From Silanimonas sp021297925 (GTDB lineage: Bacteria; Pseudomonadota; Gammaproteobacteria; Xanthomonadales; Xanthomonadaceae), in contig JAPZTL010000027.1 in the NCBI GenBank assembly GCA_027532825.1, positions 8,310-72,309 on the forward strand: DNA of 64,000 nt, written 5' to 3'. A program made the position numbers and the translations under genes. Numbering within the stretch: position 1 is the stretch's first letter; each line of letters opens with the position of its first letter. This document shows positions 45,727-56,335 of the stretch, in pieces. The notes beneath the pieces were generated by a model. The model saw only the letters and a program-made list of their open reading frames with translations, had not been told where the DNA came from and did not search any database.

Positions 45727-47799
45727 ATGCCCACGCGTCGCCCCGCTGCACGCCCCCTGTCCCTCGCCCTCTGCGCCGCGGTCGGCACCTGCACCGGGGG
45801 CGGCGCCGGCGCCGCCCCGGTCGTCGCTCCCTTCGGCAGCTGGGCCAGCCCGGTCGCCGCGGCCGATCTCGCGAAGGCGGCGATCGCGATGAGCGATGTG
45901 CGCGTGGACGGCGACGCCCTCGTCTGGCGGGAAAGCCGCCCCGCCGAGGGCGGGCGCCAGGTGCTGGTGCGCCGCGAGGCAGACGGCCGCACCCGCGTGC
46001 TGACCCCTGAGGGCTTCGGCGTCCGCACCCGGGTGCAGGAGTACGGCGGCAGCAGCCACTGGGCGGTGCCCGGCGGGGTGGTGTTCGCCAATTTCGCCGA
46101 CCAGCGCCTGTACCTGCAGCGCGGCGACGCCGCGCCGGTCGCGATCACGCCCACGGGCTACCAGTACGCCGACTGCGTCGCCGATACGGCGCGGGGCGCG
46201 CTGCTCTGCGTCCGCGAGGACCACACCGCGGCGACGAAAAAGGTCAACGGCGAGGAGCGCAACGAGATCGTGCGCCTCACCGTGCCGGCACCGGGCGCGG
46301 CGCACGACGCGGATGCGCCGGCCGCGGCCGGCGAGGTGCTGGTCACCGGCCACGACTTCGTCGCGTACCCGCGCCTGAGCCCCGACGGCAAGCGGCTCGC
46401 GTGGATGAGCTGGGAGCACCCGCAGATGCCGTGGGAACACACGCGCCTGCACGTCGCGCCGCTGCGCGCCGACGGCCGGGCGGGGGACCCGCAGGTCGTG
46501 TTCGGCGGCGACCGCGCGGTGATGGAACCGCAGTGGGGCGAGGACGGCACGCTGTACTTCCTCGACGAGGCCAGCGGCTGGTGGAACCTGCACGCGTGGG
46601 ACGGCGCGGCCGTACGCGCGGTGGCGCCGATGCCGCGGGAGTTCGGCGGGGCGCTGTGGCAGCTCGGCATGGAGACCTACGCGATCCGCGGCGGCCAGGC
46701 CTACGTGCGGACCAGCCTCGCGGCGGTGGACCAGCTCGGCGTCATCGATCTCGCCAGCGGCGCCTACCGCGCCCTGGACCTGCCGCACGTCGCCTTCGGG
46801 GACGTCCGGCTCGATGCCCGCGGCCGCATCGTCACGCTGGCCACGCCCGCGGACGACGAAACCGCGCTGGTGGCCATCGACCCCGCCGATGGCGGCCTCG
46901 AGGTGCTGCACCGCACCACCGAGCGCACGCTCGATCGCGCTTTTGTCTCGGTCGGCGAGCGCATCGAGTTCCCGACCGCGCCCGGGCCCGACGGCGCGCC
47001 GCGCACGGCCCACGCCACCTACTACGCGCCGGTGAACCCCGGTTTCCGCGGCCCCGACGGCGCCCGGCCGCCGCTGCTGGTGCTGGTGCACGGCGGACCG
47101 ACCTCGGTGTCCAAGCCGACCTTCTCGCTGCAACGCCAGTACTGGACCACGCGCGGCTTCGCCCTGGTGGACGTCAACTACGGCGGCTCGACCACCTTCG
47201 GCCGCGACTACCGGAAGCGCCTGAACGGGCAGTGGGGCGTCGTCGACGTCCAGGATGCCGTCGCCGCGGTGGATTTCCTCGTGGCGCAGGGCAAGGCCGA
47301 CCCGGCGACGGTGGCGATCCGTGGCGGCAGCGCCGGCGGCTTCACCACGCTCGCCGCGCTGGCCTTCACCGACCGCTTCAAGGCCGGCGCCAACTACTTC
47401 GGGGTCAGCGACATCAAGGCGCTGGCCGCCACCAGCCACAAGTTCGAACGGCTTTACGACGTGTCCCTGGTGGGCCCGCCGGACGAGGCGCTGTACCGGG
47501 CGCGTTCGCCGCTGTTCCACCTCGAAGGCTTCACCGAGCCGCTGATCACCTTCCAGGGCGACGAGGACCGCATCGTGCCGCCGGCCCAGAGCCGCGCCAT
47601 CGTCGAGGCGCTCGACGCCAAGGGCGTGATGCACGCGTACCTCGAGTTCGAAGGCGAGCAGCACGGCTTCCGCAAGGCCGAGAACATCGTCCGCGCGCAG
47701 GAGGCCGAGCTGCTGTTCTACGGCAAGGTGTTTGGCTTCACCCCGGCCGATCCGGTGCCGCCGTTCGAGATCCGGCACGCGCGCGCGCCGGCGCCGTAA
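45727..47799 (+). CDS. S9-family prolyl oligopeptidase (S9C type), secreted
   Basis: A 690-residue serine peptidase. A signal peptide covers roughly the first 28 residues, then an N-terminal beta-propeller (to about residue 420) and a C-terminal alpha/beta hydrolase domain. The nucleophile Ser is in GGSAGG (near residue 537), the Asp in GDEDRIVP and the His in EQHGF, completing the triad in the usual order. The VHGGPTS oxyanion segment precedes it. It would cleave short peptides, possibly dipeptides, in the periplasm. Confidence 0.93.
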   Translation: MPTRRPAARPLSLALCAAVGTCTGGGAGAAPVVAPFGSWASPVAAADLAKAAIAMSDVRVDGDALVWRESRPAEGGRQVLVRREADGRTRVLTPEGFGVRTRVQEYGGSSHWAVPGGVVFANFADQRLYLQRGDAAPVAITPTGYQYADCVADTARGALLCVREDHTAATKKVNGEERNEIVRLTVPAPGAAHDADAPAAAGEVLVTGHDFVAYPRLSPDGKRLAWMSWEHPQMPWEHTRLHVAPLRADGRAGDPQVVFGGDRAVMEPQWGEDGTLYFLDEASGWWNLHAWDGAAVRAVAPMPREFGGALWQLGMETYAIRGGQAYVRTSLAAVDQLGVIDLASGAYRALDLPHVAFGDVRLDARGRIVTLATPADDETALVAIDPADGGLEVLHRTTERTLDRAFVSVGERIEFPTAPGPDGAPRTAHATYYAPVNPGFRGPDGARPPLLVLVHGGPTSVSKPTFSLQRQYWTTRGFALVDVNYGGSTTFGRDYRKRLNGQWGVVDVQDAVAAVDFLVAQGKADPATVAIRGGSAGGFTTLAALAFTDRFKAGANYFGVSDIKALAATSHKFERLYDVSLVGPPDEALYRARSPLFHLEGFTEPLITFQGDEDRIVPPAQSRAIVEALDAKGVMHAYLEFEGEQHGFRKAENIVRAQEAELLFYGKVFGFTPADPVPPFEIRHARAPAP

Positions 47800-47923
47800 G
47801 GCCGGGACATGACGTGGTCGGCGGTTCGGCAGCCTGTCACCGGCGTTGACAGGTCGCCGCCGTCATGGACCGGCCGGCAGGCTAGGCTCCCCTACGCGCG
47901 GGGTGCTCCCGCAGGACCCTCCC

Positions 47924-49333
47924 GTGGCAGGCTCGGAACGCAGCGGACTCCCGAAAAACACGACCGGCTGGGCCAAGCTGCTGCTCGCCCAGCAGTTGCC
48001 CGTGCTGGCGCGCACGGCGCAGGGCATCAGCGAATGCGCGCGTGATGACGGCACCTCGGGCGCCGACCTCGCCGCGCTGATCCTCCGCGACGCCGGCATG
48101 ACCACGCGGGTGCTGCGGCTCGCGTCCAGCCGCCTCCACAACCCGCATGGCCAGCGTATCCGCACCGTCAGCCGTGCGGTCGCGCTGCTGGGTTTCGACG
48201 TGGTCCGCGAGATCGCTCTCGGCATCGCCGTGCTCGATGTGCTCGGTGGCCGTCATGCCGGCTGCGCGCAAGCCGCCGCGGAGGCAGCGCGCGCCCTGCG
48301 GGCCGCGGTGCAGGCCCGCGCGCTCGCCGAGACGGCGGGCATCGAGGCCCCCGAAGAAGTGTTCATCGCCGCGCTGCTGCAGGACATCGGCCATCTCGCC
48401 TTCTGGAGCGCTGTGCCGCAGTGGTTGCCGGAGTGGCGGCAGGACGCGGCACAACCGCCCCTGCAGGCCGCGCAGCGGGTGGCCGCCGACATCGGCCTCG
48501 ACCTCGACGGCCTCTCCCTCTTGCTGAACGCCGAACTGCGGCTGTCGCCGCTGCTGGTCGGCGACCCGCACACCCCCGGCCGGCTCGCCGCCGGCCTCGC
48601 GCGGCGCTGGGTGGACGCCCTCGAAACCGGCGGCCGCCGCGAGGATCTCGACGCCGCGCTGGCGGACGCGGCCAGGGCCTTCCGCCTCGACCCCGCGGCG
48701 CTGCGCGAGCAGGTCGCCGTCCAGGCCCGGCAGGGCGACGCGCTCGTCGAGGACCTCTTCGACCCGGCCGTGCGCGCCCTGCTGCCGGTGCCGCGACGCC
48801 TCGACGAGCCCGGCAACGACGCGGCGGCCGCGCCGGCGCGGGCCGATCCCGCGCTGGCACTGGACGTGCTGCGCGACCTCGCCGAGCTTCAAGCCAGCGG
48901 ACGGCCCGATCCCGGCATGGCGCTGTCGATGGTGATGGAGGGCCTGCAGCGCGCCGCCGGGTTCGACCGCGTGCTGTTCGCCCTGCTCTCGCCGGACCGC
49001 ACCGAGCTCCGGCTGCGCTCGGTACTGGCGGCGCAGCGGCAACCCTTGACCACCGTGTTCCCGTTGGCGATGCGCGACTGCGGCCGCCTGCTCGACCTGC
49101 TGGCCCAGCCCCGGGTGCAGGACCTCACCACGACGGCGCCCGACACTGGCCGCTGGCTGCATCGCCTCGGGGCCCGCGAGGCCCTGCTCGGACCGCTGGT
49201 CGTCGACGGCCGCGTCCTCGGCCTGCTGCATGCGGACCGCGCCGTGAGCGGCGATGCCATCGAGCACGACGCGCGCACCCTGTTCACGCTGCTGCTGCAG
49301 CAGGCCAATCTCGCCCTCGCCAACGCGAAGTAA
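47924..49333 (+). CDS. HDOD and GAF domain signalling protein
   Basis: A 469-residue cytosolic protein: an HDOD domain (about residues 15-210, with the TRVLRLASS and AALLQDIGHLAFW blocks) and a C-terminal GAF domain (about 310-465, GPLVVDGRVLGLLHADR). HDOD proteins act as non-enzymatic regulators, for example of type IV pili, motility or c-di-GMP signalling. The GTG start at 47924 has AGGA about 9 nt upstream; upstream sequence in frame lacks coding features. No phosphodiesterase HD-GYP motif is present. Confidence 0.88.
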   Translation: MAGSERSGLPKNTTGWAKLLLAQQLPVLARTAQGISECARDDGTSGADLAALILRDAGMTTRVLRLASSRLHNPHGQRIRTVSRAVALLGFDVVREIALGIAVLDVLGGRHAGCAQAAAEAARALRAAVQARALAETAGIEAPEEVFIAALLQDIGHLAFWSAVPQWLPEWRQDAAQPPLQAAQRVAADIGLDLDGLSLLLNAELRLSPLLVGDPHTPGRLAAGLARRWVDALETGGRREDLDAALADAARAFRLDPAALREQVAVQARQGDALVEDLFDPAVRALLPVPRRLDEPGNDAAAAPARADPALALDVLRDLAELQASGRPDPGMALSMVMEGLQRAAGFDRVLFALLSPDRTELRLRSVLAAQRQPLTTVFPLAMRDCGRLLDLLAQPRVQDLTTTAPDTGRWLHRLGAREALLGPLVVDGRVLGLLHADRAVSGDAIEHDARTLFTLLLQQANLALANAK

Positions 49334-49385
49334 GCGGGCGTCGCCGTCTCAAGCCGTGCGAATCCCATCGGGTATCGTTCGGCCC

Positions 49386-52300
49386 ATGCGCGACGAATGG
49401 ACCATCGACCCGGAACGCGGCCTCTGGCTGTTCCGGGCCAGCCGGCTGGAAGCCCTGCTCGATCCCCTCGAGGCCCTGCTGACGCACCTGCCGCCGGCAT
49501 CGCCACTGGCGCCGCAGACGGTGCTGGTGGGGCATCCAGGCCTGCGGCATTGGCTGCGCGATGGCCTCGCCCGCCAGCGCCGCGACGGCATCGTCGCCCA
49601 TCTCGACATCGTGCTGCCCAGCCCCTGGCTCGACGGCCTCGCACGGCGCGTGCTGGGCGAACCACTGCTGGGCATCCGCGCCTGGCAGCGCGAGGTGTTG
49701 CGCTGGCGCCTCTTGCCGCTGTTGCCGCAACTCGACGAACCGCGGGTCGTGGCCGCGCTGGCCAACGACGTTGACGGTCGCGAGGCCTTCGCCTTGGCCG
49801 ATCGCCTCGCCGCGGCGCTGTCGCCGCTGATGGTCTACCGCGAAGGCTGGCTGCGCCGCTGGGACGAGGGCCGCGAGGCCGTCGCCGGCGATGCCCTGCT
49901 GCGCAGCGCGTGGCGTGCGCTGCGCCGCGGCACGGCCTCGCGCCATCGCGGCGAGCGTCTCGTGGCGCTGGCCCGTCGCTTGCGCGAGGGCACGCCGCCG
50001 ACGGACCTCGACGACGGCCCGCTGCACGTGTTCGGGCTCAACCACCTGCCCCTGCTCGAACTCGACGTGCTGCGCGCGTTGGCGCGGCATCGCCCGGTGG
50101 TCTTCCACGTCGCCGATCCCTGCCGCGAACATTGGGTGGGCCTCCCCTCGGGCCGCGAGGCGATGCAGCGCGCGCTGAACCGCGAGGACCGCGGCGAAAG
50201 GGAATTCCTCGCCCTCGACCACCCGCTGCTGGCGGCGTGGGGCCGGCTGGGCCAGCACTTCCTGCTCGAGCTGGAGAACGGCGAGCTGGCGCTGGAAGAG
50301 CGCAGCGGCAAGGACTGGGAGGAGCGACGCGACGATCCCGCGCCGGAGGCCCTGCTGACGCGCCTGCAGCGCAGCCTGCTGTTGAACGACATGGCGGCGC
50401 TCGCCCCGCCCGCCGGTGTGTCGCGCGAGGTCGCGCGCACCGACGCCAGCCTGCGCGTGCACGCCTGCGCCACGCCCCTGCGCGAACTCGAAGTCCTGCG
50501 CGACGCCTTGTGCGAGGCGTTCGCTTCGATGGACGGCCTGCAACCGTCCGAGGTCGTCGTCGTCTCGCCCTGCATCGAGCGCTACCGCGCGCTGATCCCC
50601 GCCGTGTTCGGCGAACCCGGCCGCCGCGACAGTGCCTGGCCTTACCACCTCGCCGACATCCCGCTCTCGGCGACGCATCCGATCTACCGCGCCCTCGACT
50701 TGGCACTCGGCCTGCCGGCACGCCGGCTGACGGCGCAAGGCGTGCTCGACCTGCTCGACATCGACGCCGTGGCCGCACGCTTCGGCCTCGACGGCGGCGT
50801 ACGCGACACCTTGCGCCACGCCCTGGAGCGTGCGCGCGTGGCCTGGGGCCTGGATGGCGCCGACCGCGCGCGCTTCGGCGCGCCCGACGACGACACGCAC
50901 AGCCTCGCCTGGGGCCTCGACCGCGCCCTCGCCGGCCACGTGTTCGGCGGCCGCACGCCCGGTGTGCGCGCCCTGCCCGATGGCGAGCGCGTGCTGCCGC
51001 TGGCGGGCGTGGACGAAGGCGTGGCCGAGGTGCTCGGGCGGGCCCACGCCCTGCTGCTGGAACTGCGCGACTGGGTGGCCCTCGGTGTGGCGGCGCACGC
51101 CCCCGACGACTGGTCGGCGCTGCTGCAGCGGCGCTTCGAGGCCTTGCTCGGCACGCCCGCGCTCGACACCGACGGGCGCGAAGCCCTCGACACCACGAAA
51201 GGCCTCGTCGTCGCGCTGCGGGAGGAATGGCGCGATGCCGGCCTCACGACGCCGCTGCGTTGGGCCGCCGTTCGCGAGGCCCTGCTGGCGAAGCTCGCCG
51301 CAGTGCCCGAGCGGCAGCGCTTCCTGATCGGCGGCATCACCTTCTGCGGCATGGTGCCGCAGCGCGCGATCCCGTTCCGCGTGGTGGCCGTGCTGGGTCT
51401 CGACGAAGGGGCGCTGCCGCGCCACGTCGAGGATGGCGGGCTCGACCTCCGCCGCCTGAAGCCGCAGCGCGGCGACCGTGACCTCGCCAGCGACGACCGC
51501 TACCTGTTCCTCGAAACGGTGATGGCGGCCCGCGAGCGCCTGCATTTGAGCCACGTCGGCGTGGGCGCGAACGACGGCCGGCCGCGCAACCCGGCCGCGC
51601 CGCTGGCGGAACTGCTCGACACGCTGGCGCGATTCGGCGATGTCCCCGACGCCAACGCGGGCACCACGTTGTTCGACAAGGACGAGGGTCGCTGGCCCTG
51701 GCAGCGCCGCGCACCGCTGCAGCCCGCAACGCTGGTCGCGGCGCTGGCGGACGCACCGACGCCGACGGCCGGTGAGGCGGCGCCGACCGCGGCGCTTCCG
51801 TCGGCGGCGCTGGACCTCGACACGCTGTGCCGCTTTTTCCAGCAGCCGGCGCAGCAGGTGCTGCGCCAGGCCTACGGCGTGCGCCTCGACGCGCTCGAAG
51901 ACGATCGCCTCGACGAGAGCGAACCCCTGCTGCCGCGCAGCGATCCGCGCGAGGCCTGGGCGAAGCAGATGCTGTTGGACGCGCTGGCGTCAGGCGCGAC
52001 GGTGATCGACGAGCAGCCGCCGGAGGCGTGGTGGCTCGAAGGCCGCTTGCCGCCGGGCGCGCTGGGCCACGCGGCGTGGGAGGCGGAAGCCGAGAAGGCG
52101 CGGAAGGCCCTCGCCGCGCTGCGGCCCGCGGAGAGCGCTCTGCCGTGGCCTTTGCCGCCGGCGCACTCGCGCCCCGTGCGCGTCGCGCTGAAGGGCGGCG
52201 AGCTGCGCGGCCAGGTGGCCGTGCACGAGGCGGCGGACGGCACGCTTTGGCTGCTCGATGCCGCGCCGGGCAAGGAGCCGAAGGAACTGCATTTCGGCCT

Positions 52301-52781
52301 GCGCGTCCCGGCCTTCCTTCGGTGGGCCGCGCTGCGCGCCAGCACCGACGCACCGGTGCGCGTGGCACTGATCACCAAGAAGGGCGTGGCGCCCTGGGGC
52401 GACGTCATGGCGGCGGAGGATGCGCTGTTCCTCGCGCACCCCGACCGTGCCCTTGCCCTGGGTGGCGTGGGCGCGCGGGTCGAGGCGCTGGTCGATTTCC
52501 GCGCCGCCGTACTGGCGGGCGCGCGCCGCTACAGCCCGGCCACCAGCTGGGCGGCGGCGACCACCGACGATGACGACGCGATCGCCGACGCGTGGGGGGG
52601 CGGTGACTTCCGCACCGGCGAGCGCGATTACGCGCCGGGCTATGCCGCCCTGCTCGGCCGCGACTGGCAGCTGCTGCCCGGCAGCGACAGCCTCGCCCGG
52701 TTCCGCGACGACGCCCGCGTGCTCGCGAAGGCGCTCCCCGGCGAGCCCCGCGCGACCGGCGCCGACGGAGACGCCGCATGA
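49386..52781 (+). CDS. recC: Exodeoxyribonuclease V subunit gamma
   Basis: A 1131-residue subunit of the RecBCD helicase-nuclease that scans for Chi and holds the complex together. It follows the RecC pattern: N-terminal defunct SF1 helicase domains (for example HVFGLNHLPLLELDVLRAL near residue 215 and LGLDEGALPR near 670) and a C-terminal RecB-nuclease-like fold without the catalytic residues. The length matches E. coli RecC. It starts the recC-recB-recD operon, and its TGA overlaps the recB ATG. Confidence 0.95.
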   Translation: MRDEWTIDPERGLWLFRASRLEALLDPLEALLTHLPPASPLAPQTVLVGHPGLRHWLRDGLARQRRDGIVAHLDIVLPSPWLDGLARRVLGEPLLGIRAWQREVLRWRLLPLLPQLDEPRVVAALANDVDGREAFALADRLAAALSPLMVYREGWLRRWDEGREAVAGDALLRSAWRALRRGTASRHRGERLVALARRLREGTPPTDLDDGPLHVFGLNHLPLLELDVLRALARHRPVVFHVADPCREHWVGLPSGREAMQRALNREDRGEREFLALDHPLLAAWGRLGQHFLLELENGELALEERSGKDWEERRDDPAPEALLTRLQRSLLLNDMAALAPPAGVSREVARTDASLRVHACATPLRELEVLRDALCEAFASMDGLQPSEVVVVSPCIERYRALIPAVFGEPGRRDSAWPYHLADIPLSATHPIYRALDLALGLPARRLTAQGVLDLLDIDAVAARFGLDGGVRDTLRHALERARVAWGLDGADRARFGAPDDDTHSLAWGLDRALAGHVFGGRTPGVRALPDGERVLPLAGVDEGVAEVLGRAHALLLELRDWVALGVAAHAPDDWSALLQRRFEALLGTPALDTDGREALDTTKGLVVALREEWRDAGLTTPLRWAAVREALLAKLAAVPERQRFLIGGITFCGMVPQRAIPFRVVAVLGLDEGALPRHVEDGGLDLRRLKPQRGDRDLASDDRYLFLETVMAARERLHLSHVGVGANDGRPRNPAAPLAELLDTLARFGDVPDANAGTTLFDKDEGRWPWQRRAPLQPATLVAALADAPTPTAGEAAPTAALPSAALDLDTLCRFFQQPAQQVLRQAYGVRLDALEDDRLDESEPLLPRSDPREAWAKQMLLDALASGATVIDEQPPEAWWLEGRLPPGALGHAAWEAEAEKARKALAALRPAESALPWPLPPAHSRPVRVALKGGELRGQVAVHEAADGTLWLLDAAPGKEPKELHFGLRVPAFLRWAALRASTDAPVRVALITKKGVAPWGDVMAAEDALFLAHPDRALALGGVGARVEALVDFRAAVLAGARRYSPATSWAAATTDDDDAIADAWGGGDFRTGERDYAPGYAALLGRDWQLLPGSDSLARFRDDARVLAKALPGEPRATGADGDAA

Positions 52782-55700
52782 GCGCCGCCCTCGACTGGAC
52801 CACCGCGCCGCTGCAGGGACGGCTGCAGATCGACGCCAGCGCCGGCACCGGCAAGACCTGGACGATCGCCGCGCTCTACCTGCGCCTGCTGCTCGACGAT
52901 GCCGACGGCCGCGCGCGCCCGTTGCCCGAGCAGGTCGTGGTCAGCACCTTCACCGAGGCCGCCGCGCAGGAGCTCGGCGCCCGACTTCGGCAACGCGTGG
53001 AAGAGGCCCTGCGCTGGTCGCAAGCGCCGCTGGCCCCGCCGGCCGCTGGCGCGGAAGACCCCGTGCGCGCCTGGGTGCGCCAGCGTTGGGATGCCTCGCC
53101 GGGCCGACGCGAGGCCGACCGGACGCACCTGCTGGCCGCGCTCGCGCAGCTCGACCGCGCGCCGATCGGCACGCTGCACGGCCTTTGCCATCGCATCCTG
53201 TCCGCGCACCCGCTGGAGAGCGAGCAGGGCTTCCAGCCGCTGGCGCTCGGCGACGGCCGCCGCGTGCTCGAGGCCATGGCCCGCGACCTGCTGCGCCGCA
53301 TCGGTGCCGGCGAACCGCCGGCGCACGCCCGTGATCTGCCCAAGCGCTGCAGCACCCTCGAAGGCCTGACAACCGCCATCGCCGCCCTGCTGCAACCGGG
53401 CGTGGTGGTGACGAAACCGCCGACGCACGAAGCCCTGCGTGCGAGCGTGACGCCCTGGCTCGACGCACAGCTTCGCGCGCTGGCGAACCTGGACGGGAAC
53501 TACACACGAAAGAACGCCGCGCCCTACACGCAAGCCTTGGCCGTGGTGGCCTTCCTCGACGGCGGGCCGGTGCTGCCTCTAAAGCTGGATGCCCTTGCGG
53601 GCGACGGTGAACCGTCGTCCCTCGTACTGGAACCCGCGCGCGTGATCCTTCTCGACCCGGCGTTCCGAACCGCCATGCGCGGCTTCGCCGCAACGGTCGA
53701 ACAGGCCACCAACGCCGAGCGCGCGTTCTGGGCGTGGTGGTGGCCGCAGCTGCGCGCGATGCAGCGCGCCCACAGCCTCGAGATCGGCGAGAGGGGCTTC
53801 GACGGCCTCATCGAGCAGGTCAGCCGGGTGATGCGGGCGCCGGATTCGCCGCTGCCCGACGCCGTTTTCGCGCGCTGGCCCATGGCGCTGGTCGATGAGT
53901 TCCAGGACACCGACGGCGCGCAATACGCCCTGCTCGACCGCCTCTACCGCGATCGCGATGGCGCGAAGCGCGGCTTGCTGGCGATGGTCGGCGACCCGAA
54001 GCAGGCCATCTACGGGTTCCGCGGCGGCGACATCACCGCCTACCTCGCGGCCTGCCGCGACGCCGATGCGGTGCTTCGTCTCGGCACCAACCAGCGCTCG
54101 TCCACCCCCTACGTCACCGCCTGCAACACGCTGTTCGACGGCGACCGCGCGCGCCTCGGCACCGGCGGCACGCCCATTGCCTACACGCCGGTGCAGGCTG
54201 CTGGCCGCGCCGATGCCAAGCCGTTGTTCGAGAACGGACAGCCGATCGCGGCACCGCTGGTGTTCCATCACCACGACGCGGCCCAACCCAACAGCCTGAT
54301 GCGCCCGAGGGCGATCGAGGCCTGTGCGGCGCTGGTCGTCGACCTGCTGGCATCGAGGCGCCATCGCTTGAACGGCCGACTGCTGCAGCCCGGGGACATC
54401 GCCGTGCTGCTGGTCTCGAACGCCGAGGTCTCGGCCCTCCGTCGCGCGTTGCAGCGCCACGGAGTGCCCTGCGCGGGCCAAGGCCGGCAGACGGTGTTCG
54501 ATTCCGAGTGGGCGCGCGACCTGCTGATCGCCCTGCACGCGGTGCGCCATCCCGGTGACGCCGGCGCCCTGCGCGCGGCCCTGCTCACGCCGCTGTTCGG
54601 CCTCCAGCCCGCGTACCTGCCGGCCCTCGAAGCGAATGGCGAACTGGACGCCTGGCGCGAGCGCTTCGTCGCGCTCCGGCAGCGCTGGTCGCGAGCCGGC
54701 GTGCTGGCCGTGGTGCAGGCCCTGATCGACCTCGCCCTGCCCGTGCTGGCGCGCCGCGACGAGAAGGACGGCGAGCGCGCGCTCACCGACCTGCGCCACC
54801 TCGGCGAGCTGCTGCAGCAGGAGGCGGAGGCCGGGCACTCGCCCGGGGCCCTGCTCGACTGGATGCGCGCGCAGCGCGAGGACGAGGAGGCCATGGCCGG
54901 CGACGAGCGCAGCCTTCGCCTTGAATCCGACGCGAAGCGCGTGCGACTGATGACCCTGCACGCCAGCAAGGGCCTGGAGTTCCCGGTGGTGCTGCTGCCC
55001 ACGCTGTGGGCCCACGAGCACCGCGCGCCGAAGGCCCCCACCATCGCCTCGCAGGACGATGACGGCCGCCGCGCCGCGGTGTTCGAAGCCTCGGCAATGA
55101 AGGACGCGAAGGAAGCGCTGCAGGACGAGCGCTTCCGCCTGCTCTACGTCGCGCTCACGCGCGCGGAGCAGGCCTGCCACGTGTTCACGTTGCCGCCGGG
55201 GCGGCCGGCGAAGCGCGGCGTCAGCAGCGCGAAGGCCGACCCCGACCGCTCGGCGCTGGATGCGCTGCTGTCGCGTTGGCCTGACGATGCGCGCGGGGGC
55301 CCGGGGATCGCGTGGCGACAGGGCTGGCCGGCGCCACCGGCATCGCGCGATGTCACGCACGACGAAGCATCCCCGGCGGCCGAAGCCGTGCCGCCCGCAC
55401 CCATCGGCTTCCGCCTGCCAGGCCGCTACAGCTTCTCGGCCTTGAGCGGCCACGGCGAGCGCCGCCACGTCGAGGCCAGCGCCGCCGACGACGAGCGCAG
55501 CGCCGTGCCCGAGGGCGAGATGACGCCGGACGCCACGGCGGCGCCATCGCCCACCGTCGACGCCGACGCAGCGGCCACGTGGCAGGCCCTCGCCACGGTG
55601 CGCGGCACCGGCTTCGGCCAGGCCGTGCACGAGCTGTTCGAGGCACGCGAACCGGGCCAGCGTTTCATGACCGATCCCAGCCGCGTGCTGCGCGCGCTGG

Positions 55701-56335
55701 CGCAGCACGCGGTGCGCACGGCCGACGGCAGCCCGCTCGCGGCCGTGGTGCCGCTCGTGGCGGCCATGCTCGACCGCTGCCTCGCGGTGCCCCTGCCGAC
55801 CGGTGGCAGCACGCCCTGCACGCTCGGCACCCTGTCGACTGCGCGACAGGCGCATGAGCTCGCCTTCCAGTTCCACATCGACGAGGCCTCGATGGCGGAC
55901 CTGCGCCGCCTCGCCGCCGCGCACGGCGAACCTTCGCTGATCCCCGAAGGCCCGTTGGACCGGCTGCGCGGCGCCATGGTCGGCGCCATCGACCTCGTGT
56001 TCGAACACGACGGGCGTTTCCACGTGCTCGACTACAAGACCAACGCGCTGCCCTCGCCGGCCGACTACGCACCCGAAGCGCTGGTGGCGGCGATGGATGC
56101 GCAGCACTACCGCTTCCAGGCCTTCCTCTACACCCTCGCCGTGCATCGCCACCTGCGCCAGCGCCTTCGCGACCGCTACGCCTACGCCACCCACGTCGGC
56201 CCCGCGATCTACCTGTTCGTTCGCGCCGCTGGCCTCGCCCCCGAGGTCGCGCCCGGGCTCGGGCTGTGGTCGCAACACTTCGCGGAGGCGCTGGTTCTCG
56301 GCGCGGACCGCCTCTTCGCCGGAGCTTCGGCATGA
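52778..56335 (+). CDS. recB: Exodeoxyribonuclease V subunit beta (helicase-nuclease)
   Basis: A 1185-residue subunit with a 3'-5' SF1A helicase and a C-terminal nuclease domain. The Walker A motif ASAGTGKT is at residues 20-27 and the Walker B DEFQD at 373-377. The nuclease residues are present: His951 in AVHELFE, Asp1072 in the IDLVF strand and Asp1085-Tyr-Lys1087 in the LDYKTN motif, matching E. coli His956, Asp1067, Asp1080 and Lys1082. It overlaps both recC and recD by 4 bp. The enzyme should repair double-strand breaks and degrade foreign linear DNA. Confidence 0.97.
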   Translation: MSAALDWTTAPLQGRLQIDASAGTGKTWTIAALYLRLLLDDADGRARPLPEQVVVSTFTEAAAQELGARLRQRVEEALRWSQAPLAPPAAGAEDPVRAWVRQRWDASPGRREADRTHLLAALAQLDRAPIGTLHGLCHRILSAHPLESEQGFQPLALGDGRRVLEAMARDLLRRIGAGEPPAHARDLPKRCSTLEGLTTAIAALLQPGVVVTKPPTHEALRASVTPWLDAQLRALANLDGNYTRKNAAPYTQALAVVAFLDGGPVLPLKLDALAGDGEPSSLVLEPARVILLDPAFRTAMRGFAATVEQATNAERAFWAWWWPQLRAMQRAHSLEIGERGFDGLIEQVSRVMRAPDSPLPDAVFARWPMALVDEFQDTDGAQYALLDRLYRDRDGAKRGLLAMVGDPKQAIYGFRGGDITAYLAACRDADAVLRLGTNQRSSTPYVTACNTLFDGDRARLGTGGTPIAYTPVQAAGRADAKPLFENGQPIAAPLVFHHHDAAQPNSLMRPRAIEACAALVVDLLASRRHRLNGRLLQPGDIAVLLVSNAEVSALRRALQRHGVPCAGQGRQTVFDSEWARDLLIALHAVRHPGDAGALRAALLTPLFGLQPAYLPALEANGELDAWRERFVALRQRWSRAGVLAVVQALIDLALPVLARRDEKDGERALTDLRHLGELLQQEAEAGHSPGALLDWMRAQREDEEAMAGDERSLRLESDAKRVRLMTLHASKGLEFPVVLLPTLWAHEHRAPKAPTIASQDDDGRRAAVFEASAMKDAKEALQDERFRLLYVALTRAEQACHVFTLPPGRPAKRGVSSAKADPDRSALDALLSRWPDDARGGPGIAWRQGWPAPPASRDVTHDEASPAAEAVPPAPIGFRLPGRYSFSALSGHGERRHVEASAADDERSAVPEGEMTPDATAAPSPTVDADAAATWQALATVRGTGFGQAVHELFEAREPGQRFMTDPSRVLRALAQHAVRTADGSPLAAVVPLVAAMLDRCLAVPLPTGGSTPCTLGTLSTARQAHELAFQFHIDEASMADLRRLAAAHGEPSLIPEGPLDRLRGAMVGAIDLVFEHDGRFHVLDYKTNALPSPADYAPEALVAAMDAQHYRFQAFLYTLAVHRHLRQRLRDRYAYATHVGPAIYLFVRAAGLAPEVAPGLGLWSQHFAEALVLGADRLFAGASA